Assembly: GCA_004431415.1 (NCBI GenBank)
Contig: QPMI01000460.1
Span: 1-64,000 of the forward strand
Direction: 5' to 3'
DNA from: Cyanophora paradoxa
Taxonomy: Eukaryota; Glaucocystophyceae; Cyanophorales; Cyanophoraceae
DNA length: 64,000 nt
Below the pieces are notes generated by a model. The model searched no databases, was not told the origin of the DNA, and was given only the letters and a program-made list of their open reading frames with translations. A program made the translations under genes and the position numbers. The number at the start of each line of letters is the position of its first letter. Position 1 is the first letter of the stretch. Of this stretch, positions 1-11,092 are shown piece after piece.

Positions 1-191
1 CCTGTAGGATAGAATCCGCGTGTAAGTCCTGGGCCGCAGCTGTACATGTAAGCACAACGTCGCGGCCCGGCGTCGCTAGAGCATAAGCAATTCATTGAGT
101 TTGTTTGCTCGTTTGTGCTGCCTTCCGTGGGCGTACGGGGTTTGTAGGTTGCTCCAGGCGCCAGCTAGGCTCGTCGGCATAAAGGGAGTGG

Positions 192-278
192 CGCGGGCCA
201 GGTGGAGTCGAACCACTGGGCCTCTCGGCCCCAACGGCTTTGAAGGCCGTTCCCCACACCTGTGAAGTTCAAGCCCGC
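192..278 (-). tRNA. tRNA-Sec (anticodon UCA)
   Basis: The minus strand folds as a selenocysteine tRNA of 87 nt. The acceptor arm is long, with GCGGGCTTG facing CTGGCCCGC (one G-U wobble and one U-U mismatch). It is followed by the six-pair D stem typical of tRNA-Sec (CTTCAC, loop AGGT, GTGGGG). The anticodon stem is AACGG/CCGTT around a loop reading CTTCAAA, giving anticodon TCA. A long variable arm GGGCCGAGAGGCCC and a T arm with loop TTCGACT follow. The 9-bp acceptor plus 6-bp D stem separates it from serine and suppressor tRNAs. It implies that the organism decodes UGA as selenocysteine. No in-frame UGA selenoprotein was found nearby. Confidence 0.93.
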
Positions 279-570
279 AAAAGAGTTTCTTTCGCCCAGT
301 CGAAAATACTTGAATCGGGCGAACTTTGAAAATGCTTCACAAGTGGGATCCTAGTCGAAAAATGCCGGGCAGCATGCCGCCGCCGCGGGCAGCTTCGACC
401 TCGAGCCGCAGTCAGCCTCGCGCCTGCGGCCGCGGCGCCGGCGGCCGTCGGACGGCGGCGCGCGGGCCGCGGCGCGGCACCGGCGCCGGCACAGCAGCGC
501 AAGGCCCGGGGGTACAGACTAGAATCGATTCCCGCGTTTCAACGAGCCGGCGCCCGCAGCCACCACAGCG

Positions 571-1750
571 ATGAACGTCACAGCGGAGCAGGTGCCCCGC
601 AGCGCTCTTTCGGCTTGCCGGCTGCCGTGGGACCTCGCTCACGGAATCCGCAGGTTCGAACGCAGCTCGCCGTCATGGGCTACCACGACGTGCCGGACAG
701 CATCATCCAGGAGTTCCTGCGCGAACTTCAAGAACCGCAGCAGCAGCAGCCTGCGGTCGACCGCCGTGCGCCCGCCGCGAAGCCGAAGGCCAGCGAGCCC
801 GCGGCGGCTCCATCCTCGCTCCTCTACCCGACGGCAGCCGGGCGGGCGGCGACGCGGCCTAGCTATCGTGACGACGACGAGGACGAGCAGCTGGACGACG
901 ACCTGGACGCAGCTTACGCGCGGATGGGCCTCGGCGAGTCGAGCCGCCCAGCCGCCCGCTCCGGCTCGCAATCCCAGCCGGGCTCTTCGGGAAAGCAGCA
1001 GAAGGCGAAGAAGAGCTTCATGGACGAGGACGACGAGGCCGACGAGATCGCAGCGCGTTGGGTGCTCAAGGGCCGGCCCGCCGAGCGCATCGCGCGGCCC
1101 TCCTCGGCGGCACCGGTGCGCCTCGGTTTCTAGTCGAGCCGCGGCCGTGCCCGAGATTGATCGCTGAACCGTGCGCTCGCGCAGCCGCGGACGCCCGATC
1201 TTGGCCAGCGGAGGCAGACGGCGGAGAAGCACAGCCACGCCCACGCCCACTCGCACGAGCGCGAGCGGCCCTTCTCGGCAGGCAGCCGCCACTCCGCGGC
1301 GCCCTCGAGTGCGCCCCGCGCGCTTGTTGACTCGTGGGAGAGCTCGGCTGACGCCGCCGCAGCGATCCGCGCGGCCCCGCGGCCGGCCGGCTTCAAGAAG
1401 AGCGACCCGGTGAGCATGTACGCGGCTCGGGCGGCCCAGTGGAAGGCCGACCCGTTCCTGAGCCGTCGCACGAGCTCGTCTCGTCCCTCGACCGCCGACG
1501 CGCGGCCCGCCTCCGCGAGCGGGCGCCGGCCGTGCGCCGCCCCGCCCCGCCCCGCCCCGGCCCGCCCCGTTTCCCCGGCTCAGGGCCTCCGCAGGCAGCG
1601 GAACGTGTGGGAGGGCCTGCCGAACTACACTGCGCCGACCGACAAGCGGCGGGACGACCTCCGCTGGGAAGTCCGGGTACGCGATTTCGTTTTTCCGGGG
1701 TACACCCGCCCGGTCCCTCACGCCGCCCGCAGATGCAGATGATGAGCTGA
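571..1750 (+). CDS. HYLS1: HYLS1-like centriole/basal body protein
   Basis: HYLS1 is a conserved centriolar protein needed to build cilia. Five exons thread cleanly: 571-591, 654-1115, 1185-1531, 1595-1676 and 1733-1750, giving about 309 residues. Residues 8-32 form the HYLS-1 box (QLAVMGYHDVPDSIIQEF). The C-terminus carries the family's second conserved block, DPVSMYAARAAQWKADPFL, then DDLRWEVRMQMM just before the stop. The middle is low-complexity and polar, with Gln and acidic runs, as in other HYLS1 proteins. The ATG at 571 was chosen because it splices in phase into the HYLS-1 box. Introns begin GTGCC, GTGCG, GTGCG and GTACG. The gene lies 290 bp from the divergently transcribed tRNA-Sec. 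It implies a ciliated life stage. Confidence 0.85.
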
Positions 1751-2096
1751 GCCCGCGCCCTTCCCTGCCTTCCGTGGCGGCCGCGCCTGTACAAATTAAA
1801 GCCGCTGCGTGCACCCCTCCTCGGCTCGTCGGCAGGGGGCGAGCTAAGAAGGGCCCCCCCGGGACCGCCCCTCCGAGGCTCGCCACCCCGGCCTGACTCG
1901 AAGGCGGCCCAGGCACCTGCAGCTGCACCAACAAAGCCCGCCGGCCTTCCCCGGGCCTAGAGCTCCCCCCTCTTTCCACTCCCCGTCAGCTGTAGTTCAC
2001 GTCCCCCCCCTCGTCTCTCTCGAGCTACCTCCTTAATACACCTCGAGCTGCTGGACCAGCTTCCATAGCTCTTAACCTCCTCTCTCCTCTAGCTAT
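1751..2096. other. Intergenic spacer, no gene seen
   Basis: This is the spacer between HYLS1 and the phosphatase gene. It is C-rich, with CTCTC-type pyrimidine tracts around 1985-2095. The long antisense ORF over it is a GC-driven shadow without a recognisable domain. Confidence 0.5.
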
Positions 2097-2166
2097 AAAT
2101 CCGCGATATATGTCAATTCCGCCCTTCGCTCGAAATCCGCGATATATGTCAATTCCGCCCTTCGAG
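2097..2166. repeat. Two-copy 36-bp direct repeat
   Basis: Two near-perfect copies start at 2097 and 2133, each reading AAATCCGCGATATATGTCAA and continuing into TTCCGCCCTTCG. They lie just upstream of the likely phosphatase start codon at 2182, so they sit in the promoter or 5' leader. Each holds the palindrome CGATATATG-like core. A regulatory role is only a possibility. Confidence 0.8.
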
Positions 2167-2181
2167 TCCGGCTGCTCGATA

Positions 2182-4504
2182 ATGCACTCGCTGCAACGCT
2201 CCGGCTTCCCCATCGCGGGCAGCCCTGACGCAGAATTAGCTGCTAAGCGCCCCCGCGTACGATATCCGACGCCGCCGCTGCCGGAGAGCGCCACCGACGC
2301 GGCCGTCCATCTCTCGGCGCCGCAAAGCGCGCCGGCGGCGGCGACCGCGGAATTCGTGAAGCCGACCGTCGCCAGCGTCAGCACGCACGCGGAGGCGAGC
2401 GTGGCCCCGGCGCTCGTCGCGCGAGTTTCTGACACGATTTCGCAGACCCTCGTGCACGAGACGCTCACTTCGGGCGGCACGTTCTCTGTTTATTCAGTAC
2501 CGAAGCGTTCTGTGCGTGCTTACCTCGTCTAACGAGTTTCGTGCGAAACCTCGCTGACATCTTCGGCCCCGCTCGCAGGGCCAGGATGCCTTCCGGTGCG
2601 TGGAGAAGATGGTGCGCAGACAATGTTCGAAGATGCAGTCCTCCTTCGAATTCTCACCGGGCGCTGCGGCAGAACAACCACGCAGACATGGTTCGTTTCG
2701 CGCGTCTGCAGATTTCGCGCCCCAAACCAGCCGCTGAGTATCTTTCCCGCCTCGAATCAGGCGCTGTTCGGCATCTACGACGGGTGGGCGCTCAGGTTCC
2801 TTGCCGCGCGAGCTTTTCTGAACTGCGATTTTGATTTCGCAGGCACGGCCGCTCTCGGGCAGTCGCGGACTTCACTGCGAACGGCATCGTCGAGCACCTC
2901 GCCCACGTGCGCAAGCGCACGCCGCCCGCCTGGCGGCCTGCAATCCGTAACTCCGGAGAGCTGGGCCCGCAGAGCAAGCACTTCCCCGAGAACATCCTCA
3001 TGGCCTTGCGGCACGCGTACCTATCTACGGACATGCACCTCAAGAAAGAGGCGCCTTCTTCACCTCTTTTGCGACTCGGATTCGTTTGACCCGGCTCCGG
3101 TCCTCCCCGGGCGCAGATGGCCGAAGATTACTACGTGCGCTGCGCCGGGGGCCCGCGCTCGCGCTCCTCCCGCGAAACGTCGCGCTCTTGCTCTGGGGAT
3201 TTGTTGCCGTGACCTCCTGCCGCCCCGCCGCAGCGCGCCGGCTGCACCGCCTGCACCGCCGTCATCCACGGGGATCGCCTCTACGTCGCCAACACGGTCA
3301 GCCTACCTACCTTCCCCGGCCCCGGCCCGCTCTGCCCGCCGCTGATCCCGACGCGCGCGCCCCGCCGCAGGGCGACTCCCGCGCCGTTCTCGTTCGCGAC
3401 CAATCCGCAGTCGCCCTGACTCGCGACCAGGCGCGCGCTCCTTTCTCGCCCCCTTGCACGATCGTATTTGTGACCTGGCTAGCCCGCCCCTTCGCCAGAG
3501 CGCCGAGTCGGAGGCCCGCCGCATCCACGCGAGCGGGGGGCAGATCCGCCCGGGCCTGCACGGCGGCATCCTGCGCGGTGCGGCGCCGCCCTTGTCGCAC
3601 ACGTACCCCCCCCCTCCTGGCTTCTTTTTAAGCGTTCGCAGTGGAGGGGCGCTTGGCGATGGCGCGCGCCATTGGCGACGGCGAACTGAAGGCCCGCGGC
3701 GTCATCGCCGAGCCCGAGGAGCAGGTACCTGTACCCCCCGTTTCGTTTCGTTCTTTGAATTTCTGATCGCGTACCCCCGGCCCGTCCCAGGCCGTCTCCC
3801 TCTCCCGCGGCGACCGATTCCTCGTGCGCAACGTAGCAGCCCCGTCTCTGCATCCCCCCCCCCCTCCTCCTCCCCTCCCCCTCCCCTCCCCGTCCCCCTC
3901 CCCCTCCCCCTCCCCCCCTCGCCCCCTCCCCCCCCTCCCCCCCACCCCCTCTCCAATTGAGCCGTTCGAAGATTGTCGCGTCGGACGGCCTGTGGGACGC
4001 CGTTTCGAACGAGGAGGCACCCTACCCCTCTCGCTTCGTCCCCCTTCCTGCTCACTCGGTACCCCGCAGGCGGGCTCAGTCGTATCGTCGACGCGCAGCA
4101 CGTCCGAGGTGCCCTTACCCCCCCCCCCCCCCCCCGCCCCCCCGGGCCTTCTGCCCTCCGCTTCCCCCCCCCCCCCCTCTCCCGGATACCTTGTTCGAAT
4201 CCGAGCCTCTCCCCTTCTCCCTGTTATGCAGGCCGCCGTCGAACTGGTCGCCCTCGCCAACCGGTACCCCCGGCCCGCCACCCATGTACCCTCCTCGCTC
4301 TCAATTGACCCCTTACCCCCAGGCGCGGCTCGGACGACGACATCACGGCGATCGTTGTCGACCTCCGCGGTACCCCCTCCCGCCCGCCTGAGCTCCGCTT
4401 GCCGTTCAGAATCGCTGCCGACTGTACCCCGTCTCGCAGCGTACATTCGGCACGGGCCGCCGACGCCCCCACCTGCGCCTGCGGCGCCGGGGCCGCACGT
4501 GTAA
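2182..4504 (+). CDS. PP2C-family protein phosphatase (multi-exon)
   Basis: This is a metal-dependent Ser/Thr phosphatase of the PPM/PP2C family. Motifs appear in family order across short introns: FGIYDGHG (exon ending 2783, intron 2784-2842, next exon from 2843) with the metal-binding Asp; TACTAVIHGDRLYVANT near 3250; GDSRAVLVRD near 3370; LAMARAIGDGELKARGVIAE at about 3655-3715; LIVASDGLWDAVSNEEA near 3970 with the second metal Asp; AAVELVALAN near 4230; and GSDDDITAIVVDLR near 4330-4370. Introns are about 50-130 bp and extremely C-rich, with GTGCG or GTACC donors. The N-terminal exon (from ATG 2182, or 2110) is variable and not diagnostic. The last exon and the stop at 4504 are uncertain because its phase was not settled. 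The boundary after SNEEA also has no clean GT donor. Confidence 0.82.
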
Positions 4505-5589
4505 AGTGCGGTCTGGATGCGTAGGCAGGGCTGGACTGAGGCGCTCGCCCCGCGGCCGACCGCGCGTGCCGACCTTTGTCTCACTCACGCACGCCCCGCC
4601 CCGCCCCGGCCCGGCGGCCTCGATATGTCGACGTCGGCATTGTTATAATTATATACATGTACATACATATATCCGGCCGCGCATGTGGCCCCGCGCGTGC
4701 GCCGGCCCGCGGCCCCTCGAGCTCGCGAGCTCTGATCTTCCGGGATCCGGATCCCATGGCCAGGCTTAATTATGAAGCTTGCAATAAACCAGTAATCTTG
4801 CAATTGCAATTGCTTGCAATTGACCTCTGGCCATGGATCCGGCCCGCGCGCTCGCGCGCGGCCAAGCTCGAGGCCCCCGCCGTCGCGCCCCGCCCGATAT
4901 CGATGTCGCTGCCCTATAGCTAGGCCCGGCCATGGCCTGGCCCCGTCGCCTGAAATGAGAGGAAAAGTGCAATTGCAATCTAGATCTCAGATCTAGAACT
5001 AGTCCGACGGTCCACTAGAGCTCGATCGCGAGCTTGTCTTCGCCTGCAATTAATATCAGCTCGATTGCGAGCATCTAGAAAAGAATTGTATATATGCAGA
5101 TACGAAGCGGAACTGTTTCGACTCGAAAAAGGCCAACAAGAGGACATGTACGTCTCAGAGTCTACATGCGAGCGCCCGTGGCCGAGTCCCAATTCGAAAT
5201 CGTCGTCAAAATTCGAGTACCTGTCACTTCAGGAAGAAAAATCGTTGTCACAGGAGGCCGACTGGGACGTTCGATGAGTAGAAGTGAGACGCTGACTGTT
5301 GAGAAAGACACTTTAAGCTAGCTACGCAAGGAGAGAATTTTAGCTACATGAACATGTCGTTGACGTAAACTGGGAAAGCTCAGTAAACTGGGAAAGCTCA
5401 TTAAACTGCCGTAAAACTGGATCAATGCTCAACATCTTGTTTCTTTTTTGGAGGTGCAGGGGGGAAAGAAGACTATCACAGGGCTTTACTCTACAGACTC
5501 CTGTATGGTACCCGCCGCGCGGGCCGGCCGCCGGGGTCGGGCCCGGGGCGGGTGCGGGGGAGCGCCCCTACTGGGCTACTGGGCGTGCG
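4505..5589. other. Palindrome-dense intergenic DNA
   Basis: No gene is recognised. The stretch alternates GC-rich blocks with AT-rich patches (TTATAATTATATACATGTAC near 4640) and is crowded with six-base palindromes, at least 24 between 4710 and 5040. Near 5370-5405 a short unit, TAAACTGGGAAAGCTCA, is repeated in tandem. Confidence 0.6.
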
Positions 5590-6468
5590 AGGCTATTGCG
5601 GCGAGCATGTCAAGGGCCGAGCCCGGGCCTCCGGGGCCGGCTGAGGCCGGCGCGGGGGCCGCGCCCGGGGCCGGGCCGGCGCCGGCGAGCCCGCGGCCTT
5701 CGCGCGCGCCGACTTGCCCTTCTTTGGAGGCTTGGGCGCCGGGGCCGGGGCCGGGGCCGGGGCCGGGGCCGGGGCCGGGGCCGGGGCCGGCTCGGACCGG
5801 CTGTGCAGGGGAGGAGGGGCGGGGACCTGAGGGGCGAGGAAGGAGGGATGCGGGGCCGGCGCGGGCTGCGGCGGGGCCTGCTGGGGAGCCTGGGGCAGCG
5901 GGGGCAGCGGGGGGAACCCGAACGGCGGCGGCATGGGCATGGCCATGGGCAAGCCCATGGGGGGGTAGAGGGCCGGGGCGAAGGGGCCCTGGGGGGGAAG
6001 GAAGAAGCCCACTGGAGGCCTGGGGGGGTGCGAGGCGACCGGGACCCACTGAGCGGGCCCAGAAAGAACCGTCGCCGTCGCCGCCGCCGCCGCCGTCGCC
6101 GCCGCCGCCAGGTTGGGGGCCAGTGGAGGGGGTGCCGGCCTAATGCGCGCCTCGGAGCCGAACCTGAGCTTCCGCTTGCGAGGCCCCAGGCCATCCGCCA
6201 TGTATCTTCGCTTGGGGTCCTCGGGCTGGGGCGCGGGGGGCGGCTGCGAGGACGGAGCGATGGTGCGCGGCGCCGACGGCGCGGCCGGGCGGGGCCTGCG
6301 CTGCGCGGCGGCCGCGTGCGGCTTGCGCTTTTTGGCAGGGGCCGCGTCCTGGAGGGGCGTGGGCGGGGAGAGCGTCCCCGCGGAGGAGGGCGAGGTAAGG
6401 GACGGCGCCTCGTCCTCCGGGTCCCCGGGGCCGGCCGCGGCCGCGGCCAGCCGCGGCAGGACGCGCAT
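5590..6468 (-). CDS. Pro/Ala-rich low-complexity protein, unknown function
   Basis: An uninterrupted minus-strand ORF of 292 residues starts at the ATG at 6468. It is dominated by Pro and Ala, including an Ala-Pro dipeptide run encoded by repeated GGGGCC at 5740-5790. It also has basic clusters that look like nuclear localisation signals (AKKRKPH; GPRKRKLRF preceded by KRRYMADGL). The same frame stays open upstream to about 6655 and contains the less biased block SRIADLLSSNDAADTCTG, so the true N-terminus may lie further 5' or in another exon. No catalytic domain was recognised. GC-rich DNA yields long spurious ORFs, so this gene call is tentative. The non-repetitive blocks are the main argument for it. 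Confidence 0.45.
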
Positions 6469-6655
6469 GCGCGGCCGGCCGCGGCTCCCTTCGAGCTCGG
6501 CGGGCGGAGGCTGCGGCGGTGCGAAAGCCCACCGGGGCTGGCCTGTGCACGTGTCCGCCGCGTCGTTTGAAGAGAGGAGGTCAGCGATGCGAGACCCCCG
6601 GCTCCGCGGCGCCGCCGCCGCCGAAATTAATCTCGCCGGCGCGGCACTCTCCGCT

Positions 6656-7886
6656 TGAGCCTACGCCGGGAAAAAAATCAGAGCGGGAATCGCCCGAAGC
6701 CCTGACAAAAATCCGATATGGTACGGACCGGGATCATTTGCACGTACACTCCGCCTCTAATCTCGGGGGCCGCCGATATCGATATCGCCGACTCGGCTCT
6801 CAGATCTAGAGTCGCAGTCTCAAGATAAGCAGCCGGTGGGACGGCGGCGTGCTGCGTTTGCAGAGCTCGAGCCGGGAAGTGCCCAGGGGGCCAGGTGGCA
6901 GGGCTTGTCGGATCGCTCCCCGGGGATCCGGAGCTGAAGAGCTCGGCAGAGCCGCGGCCGGGTGCACCCAGGAAACTGGAGTAACAAGTATTGGCGTTAA
7001 CGCTCACTGAGTCAATTTGAGAGAGATGTGGTTCAATCTCTCTCACCGTGGACCCGAGAGCACAGGAGAGTGCGCATACGCTGACGTCGTTAGACACTGC
7101 GCATGCAGGGAGCCGACCGATTCATAAAACAGGAGGCATAGACGTCAACAAAACGCGCAAATTTATCATACCTGGGACAGGGTCGATGCAACGCACGCAG
7201 GCATGAAACACAAATGAACTAAGACCGTCGGAGGGGAAGCGAAGCTGGCTCCAAAGTTCTGCCTACTGGACTAATAAAGTGCTGCGCGTGCAGCAACGTT
7301 AACGTTAACGCTCTGCATGCGCATCCGTATACGTATGATCAGCTACCGGTAGGCGTCGTACTAGGCCTAGGCGGCCAGGGCATCCATGCACAGGCAGCTA
7401 CAGTGAGCTACTAGCCTGACTAGGCTACCGGTAGCACTGCAGCTGCGGCAGCTCCGCGCGGCGCGCGCGGCATACGCAGCGCCGGCAGCTAGCGCGCGCT
7501 GCCAGTGTTCAGTCACACAACTTCGAATTCATGATCAGTGTTGCAATTGCAAGCGCTAGCGCGGACTACAGTCTACAGGTAATCATTTGAATTAATATTC
7601 TGTCAGTGTCTCACTGAGTCAGAGTCTACGCGTGCTACGGCGGTAGCGTTCCCAATTGCAACTTCCCATGCCAGCGGCGCTGCGCTAGCGGGCCAGTAGG
7701 GTACGTGTTCTTTTACACGAAAAACGACCCAAAAACGACCTAAATCTTGCTGAGCTTCCGAAGTTCAAGGCACTACGTGCCTAAACTGTTTCCACGGGCT
7801 TTCGATATGTTTAGAGGTCATACGCAGGCCATTGTCAGAATTGCAGTGCTTCTCGACGCTGCACACCCTTAAGCTTCGCGCCGCGG
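6656..7886. other. Intergenic region without recognised genes
   Basis: This is noncoding DNA with scattered palindromes (GATATC repeats near 6775, AACGTTAACGTTAACG near 7298, AGCGCGCGCT near 7491). A small hairpin lies near 7020-7045, where GAGAGAGAT faces ATCTCTCTC. A direct-repeat unit starting GGCCATTGTCAGAATTGCAG occurs near 7826 and again near 8013. Confidence 0.5.
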
Positions 7887-8336
7887 CTAGTGGGGGGTAG
7901 GGCTGGGTCCAGTGAAACCAGTGGAGGCCTAGCCTAGTAGGTTCGAGGGTCCCACTGCACGTGCACTGACTCAGTGGAGATTTTGGCTCACTCGCACAAA
8001 GAAAATTGTATGAGGCCATTGTCAGAATTGCAGTGCTTCGAATTCTCGAATCTCGACGCTGCACACCCTTCGCGCCGCCGCGGCGCGGCCTGCGCACGCG
8101 GCACTCCGACGTTAAGTACCCCCACGACGTTCCACCTAAACTTGAAACTGCTAGGTGGCGGATGGGTCCTAATTTTTTGGCGCCGGATACCCCCCCACGC
8201 AGCGCTGCCTGAGGTCCGGCTCACTGGCCTCATACATTTTTCTTTGTGCGAGTGAGCCAAAATCTCCACTGAGTCAGTGCAGTGGGACCCTCGAACCTCC
8301 ACTGGTTTCACTGGACCCAGCCCTACCCCCCACTAG
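7887..8336. mobile_element. Inverted-repeat (MITE-like) element
   Basis: The left arm (7887-8018) and right arm (8225-8336) are reverse complements. Both ends read CTAGTGGGGGGTAGGGCTGG. The arms continue through CCAGTGAAACCAGTGGAGG and GAGATTTTGGCTCACTCGCA. The left arm has two small insertions relative to the right. About 206 bp of unrelated sequence separates the arms and no ORF with a recognised domain lies inside. This fits a non-autonomous DNA transposon or foldback element. The left arm is flanked on both sides by a related direct-repeat segment of about 60 bp (7826-7886 and 8013-8086), which suggests a complex insertion or duplication history. Confidence 0.75.
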
Positions 8337-11092
8337 TACTACCGTAATGCAGAATATTAAGGTCTGTACTTTATTATGTCGTCCTGACGGCGCTCGGCCT
8401 GGGTTTTTTTCTACGTCCCGGACGGCGGACGGTGCCGGATCGACTCCGGCCCAGTCTCCGGGACTTAAGCGTCCCGGGAGTCCGACGGTCCGATCCGGAT
8501 CCCGGAGTCCGGGGATCTTACGTATACTAAAATTAATCGGAGTCCGGGACTCCGGGAGTCCCGGAGTCCGACGGGCCAGCCGGACCCGGCCCGGCTGGCC
8601 CAGGCTGGGCGGCCCGGCCTAGGGATATGGCCGGGGGGGTCAACCATTGGCCAGCGGCCCAGCCCGAGCCGCTAAAGCGCTAGCTCGGCCGACGGCCGCT
8701 GGCCCGGGGCTGGCGGCCAGCTTCCAGCCAGAACTTGGCCGGCCAGCTGGCGGCCAGCCTCTTGCTAGCAGTCCGGGGCTTTGTCGGCCAGGCTGGCCAG
8801 CCGGCCAGCCGTAGAGCCCGTCCTGTTTATAAGGAAAGCCTTGACATCAACCCTATCTTTGCTCTATTTCATAAAACCTGTTAATAACAAGCGCTGTTGA
8901 TATTAGCAAGCCCCCCCGTCAAGCCGGGCCCCGGCCCGGCGGCCGCGGCCCGCGGCCGGTCCGACGGTCCCTGCGGCCGGAGCCCTCGAATGGCTAATAA
9001 TATTAATGCACCCCCGAATTATAATGCATTTGAAGCTTTTTTGCAATATAGGGGTACATATATACAATTGCGGCTATACGCATACTATAATCGGCTGCTC
9101 GCGAAGAAAAGGGGCCCTCACAAATAAAAGCTAGAGAAATCACGAAATCCTGATCATGAAGCTAGATCGATCGATATCGATCGATCGCGCGCGATAACAT
9201 CTATATTATTAAAGTTGATTAGACGCAATATTAAGCTATGAAAGTATTTATTATTTCTAGATCTTTCATACGCGTGCACCTAGGCCTGCGGCTTGCAGTC
9301 AAGCCCTTGAGCCAAGCCCTTGAGCCGGGCTGGGGGGTCAAGCCCTTGCCCGGCTTTTGGCCGGCTCAAGCCGGCTCAAGCCCTGGAAGGGGGGGGGGGG
9401 GGGAGGGCCGAAGCCTGCGTTCGCAATCTCAAGGCCAGCGGCATGCCGCCCATGGCCAAGAGCAAGATCGTGCGCATGCAGACGACGATCGGCCGCCGGG
9501 CAGGGGGGCCGACGGTAACATCTCGTTTCAACGGCGGCCCGGCCTGAAGCTGCAGCGAGCTCTTCGAGCCCTCGAGCTCCGCCCATGGCCCACACAGCGA
9601 TACGCGTTTGTATGGCGCCATAGACATGGAAGGTTAATTCTTGGCGATCGCGGAACTTAGATTTACCATATCTTGGCGATCGCGTATAGCCAGTATTAAC
9701 TTAATAGCTAATGGAAACTCAAAAGTTTTCTCGCCTTTTTTTTCGACTTGACCGTTGCGCCAGACCGGCCGGGAACCGTCGCGACAGAGGAAATCGAAAA
9801 CTGACAGACCAAACGCGCCGCGAGCGCGCCGTTGTGCTCATCTAGCATCTATCTACCTTAGTTTTGTAGGCGGTGGCTATTTTTTGTAGATCCAGGGACC
9901 CGGTTTGCGCGCGTTGCGCCGCGGCGAAGTCCGACCTATGGCAGCTAAGGGGGGTACGCTAAATTGTCAAGTCCAAGTTCCGAGCTTACCAATTACGTGT
10001 AGACGTAACAAACTTACCGCTTTTACACAGAGTTTTAACCACCAAGCGTTAATTCTTCCAAGTCTATGGGCCCATACAAACGCGTACCGCTCAGTGATGG
10101 TATTCCGAATTTCTCCAAAAAACGACCATTTCAGAAACATTTCGGAAATATTTCGGAAATATTTTCGAAATATTTCCGAAATCAGGGGCCCCTCCCGAGG
10201 GCCCTTCTGCTAATGCCTGATGCTCCCTTTAACCTTCTGATGGTTTCCTTAATGAAAACTGTCCAGTTTGTGTCTTTAAGATCAACAGAACATGCGACAT
10301 TCCAAAAGGGAAAGTCACTACTCGTACCCCCTGTCAGCCCTGTTGGCGGCTGAGTTCCGGATCTAGACATCTAAGGTAGACTCCTGTCGTGTTATATAAG
10401 CTTTCTATCGCGTTGTCTATCATTCTAATGCGTTGTTTCGCCGTGTTTCGCGCAGAATGTGGCAAAACGAGGGTACCCCCCCTTAAATAGAAACAATTCC
10501 TAATTAGGGGGGTCTCTCGGGACCTTTTCGGAAACAATTTCGAAATTGATTTCGAAATTGTTTATAGAAAAGTTTCTAGAAAAAATGCCATCACTGGTAC
10601 CGCTGTGCCAGCTGCAGTGGCCAGCGAAGGCGATGAGCTCGAGGGCGACTCGTCAGCAGCAGTGGCGGCGGAGTTAATTATAACGTTCCGCCCCATGCCG
10701 GCGCCAGAGGAGCAGTGGCCATGGGTCATCAAGGCGAGAAAGCATTTCGCTACAGCGCCAAGCTAAGCTTTTGTTAAAGGGCATGCGGAAGGGTACCCCC
10801 CCTCAGGCTTGCCGCAAGCCCGGCCAAGGGCTTGACCCCGCCGGGAGCCCAAGCCCTTGGGCCGGCCGGTCGACCGGCTTGGCTTGGCTTGACCGCGAGA
10901 GCCCGGGGCTTGGCTTGGCTTGAGCCGACTTTTTGGCCGGCAAGCCGCACCCCTACGTGCACCTCGGAGCCTCGGAGGTTTCGACGTCGATCGACGACGT
11001 CAATTGCAACCTTAATTATAACGTTAACTTTAACGTCGACGTCCGACGGACCGGCCGGCGATCGCGACCTCGACGGTCCGAGCTCGAGACAG
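8337..11092. other. Long noncoding region with palindromes and CCGG/GGCC-rich blocks
   Basis: No convincing gene is present. The region 8460-8570 is a run of GAGTCCGGGACTCCGGGA-type nested palindromes. The region 8590-8810 is built of GGCC/CCAGC repeats. AT-rich patches occur at 8820-8900 and 9130-9240. The region 10130-10185 and the region 10505-10560 carry self-complementary TTTCGGAAATA and AATTTCGAAATT units. A short open stretch at 9443-9547 (beginning MPPMAKSKIVRMQ) lacks a family assignment. Confidence 0.5.

Noticed and set aside
571-1750. UGA-containing selenoprotein near the tRNA-Sec
   Set aside because: I looked for in-frame TGA within conserved family blocks in the neighbouring gene. 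HYLS1 reads through cleanly with ordinary introns and ends normally.
639-1979. 446-residue antisense ORF over HYLS1
   Set aside because: It has no domain, an Arg/Gly/Ala-rich composition typical of GC-rich shadow frames, and it lies opposite a well-supported spliced gene.
9238-9660. ORF beginning MKVFIISRSFIRVHLG
   Set aside because: It has no domain, crosses a G homopolymer and repeated AAGCCCTTGAGCC units, and lacks splice or family support.
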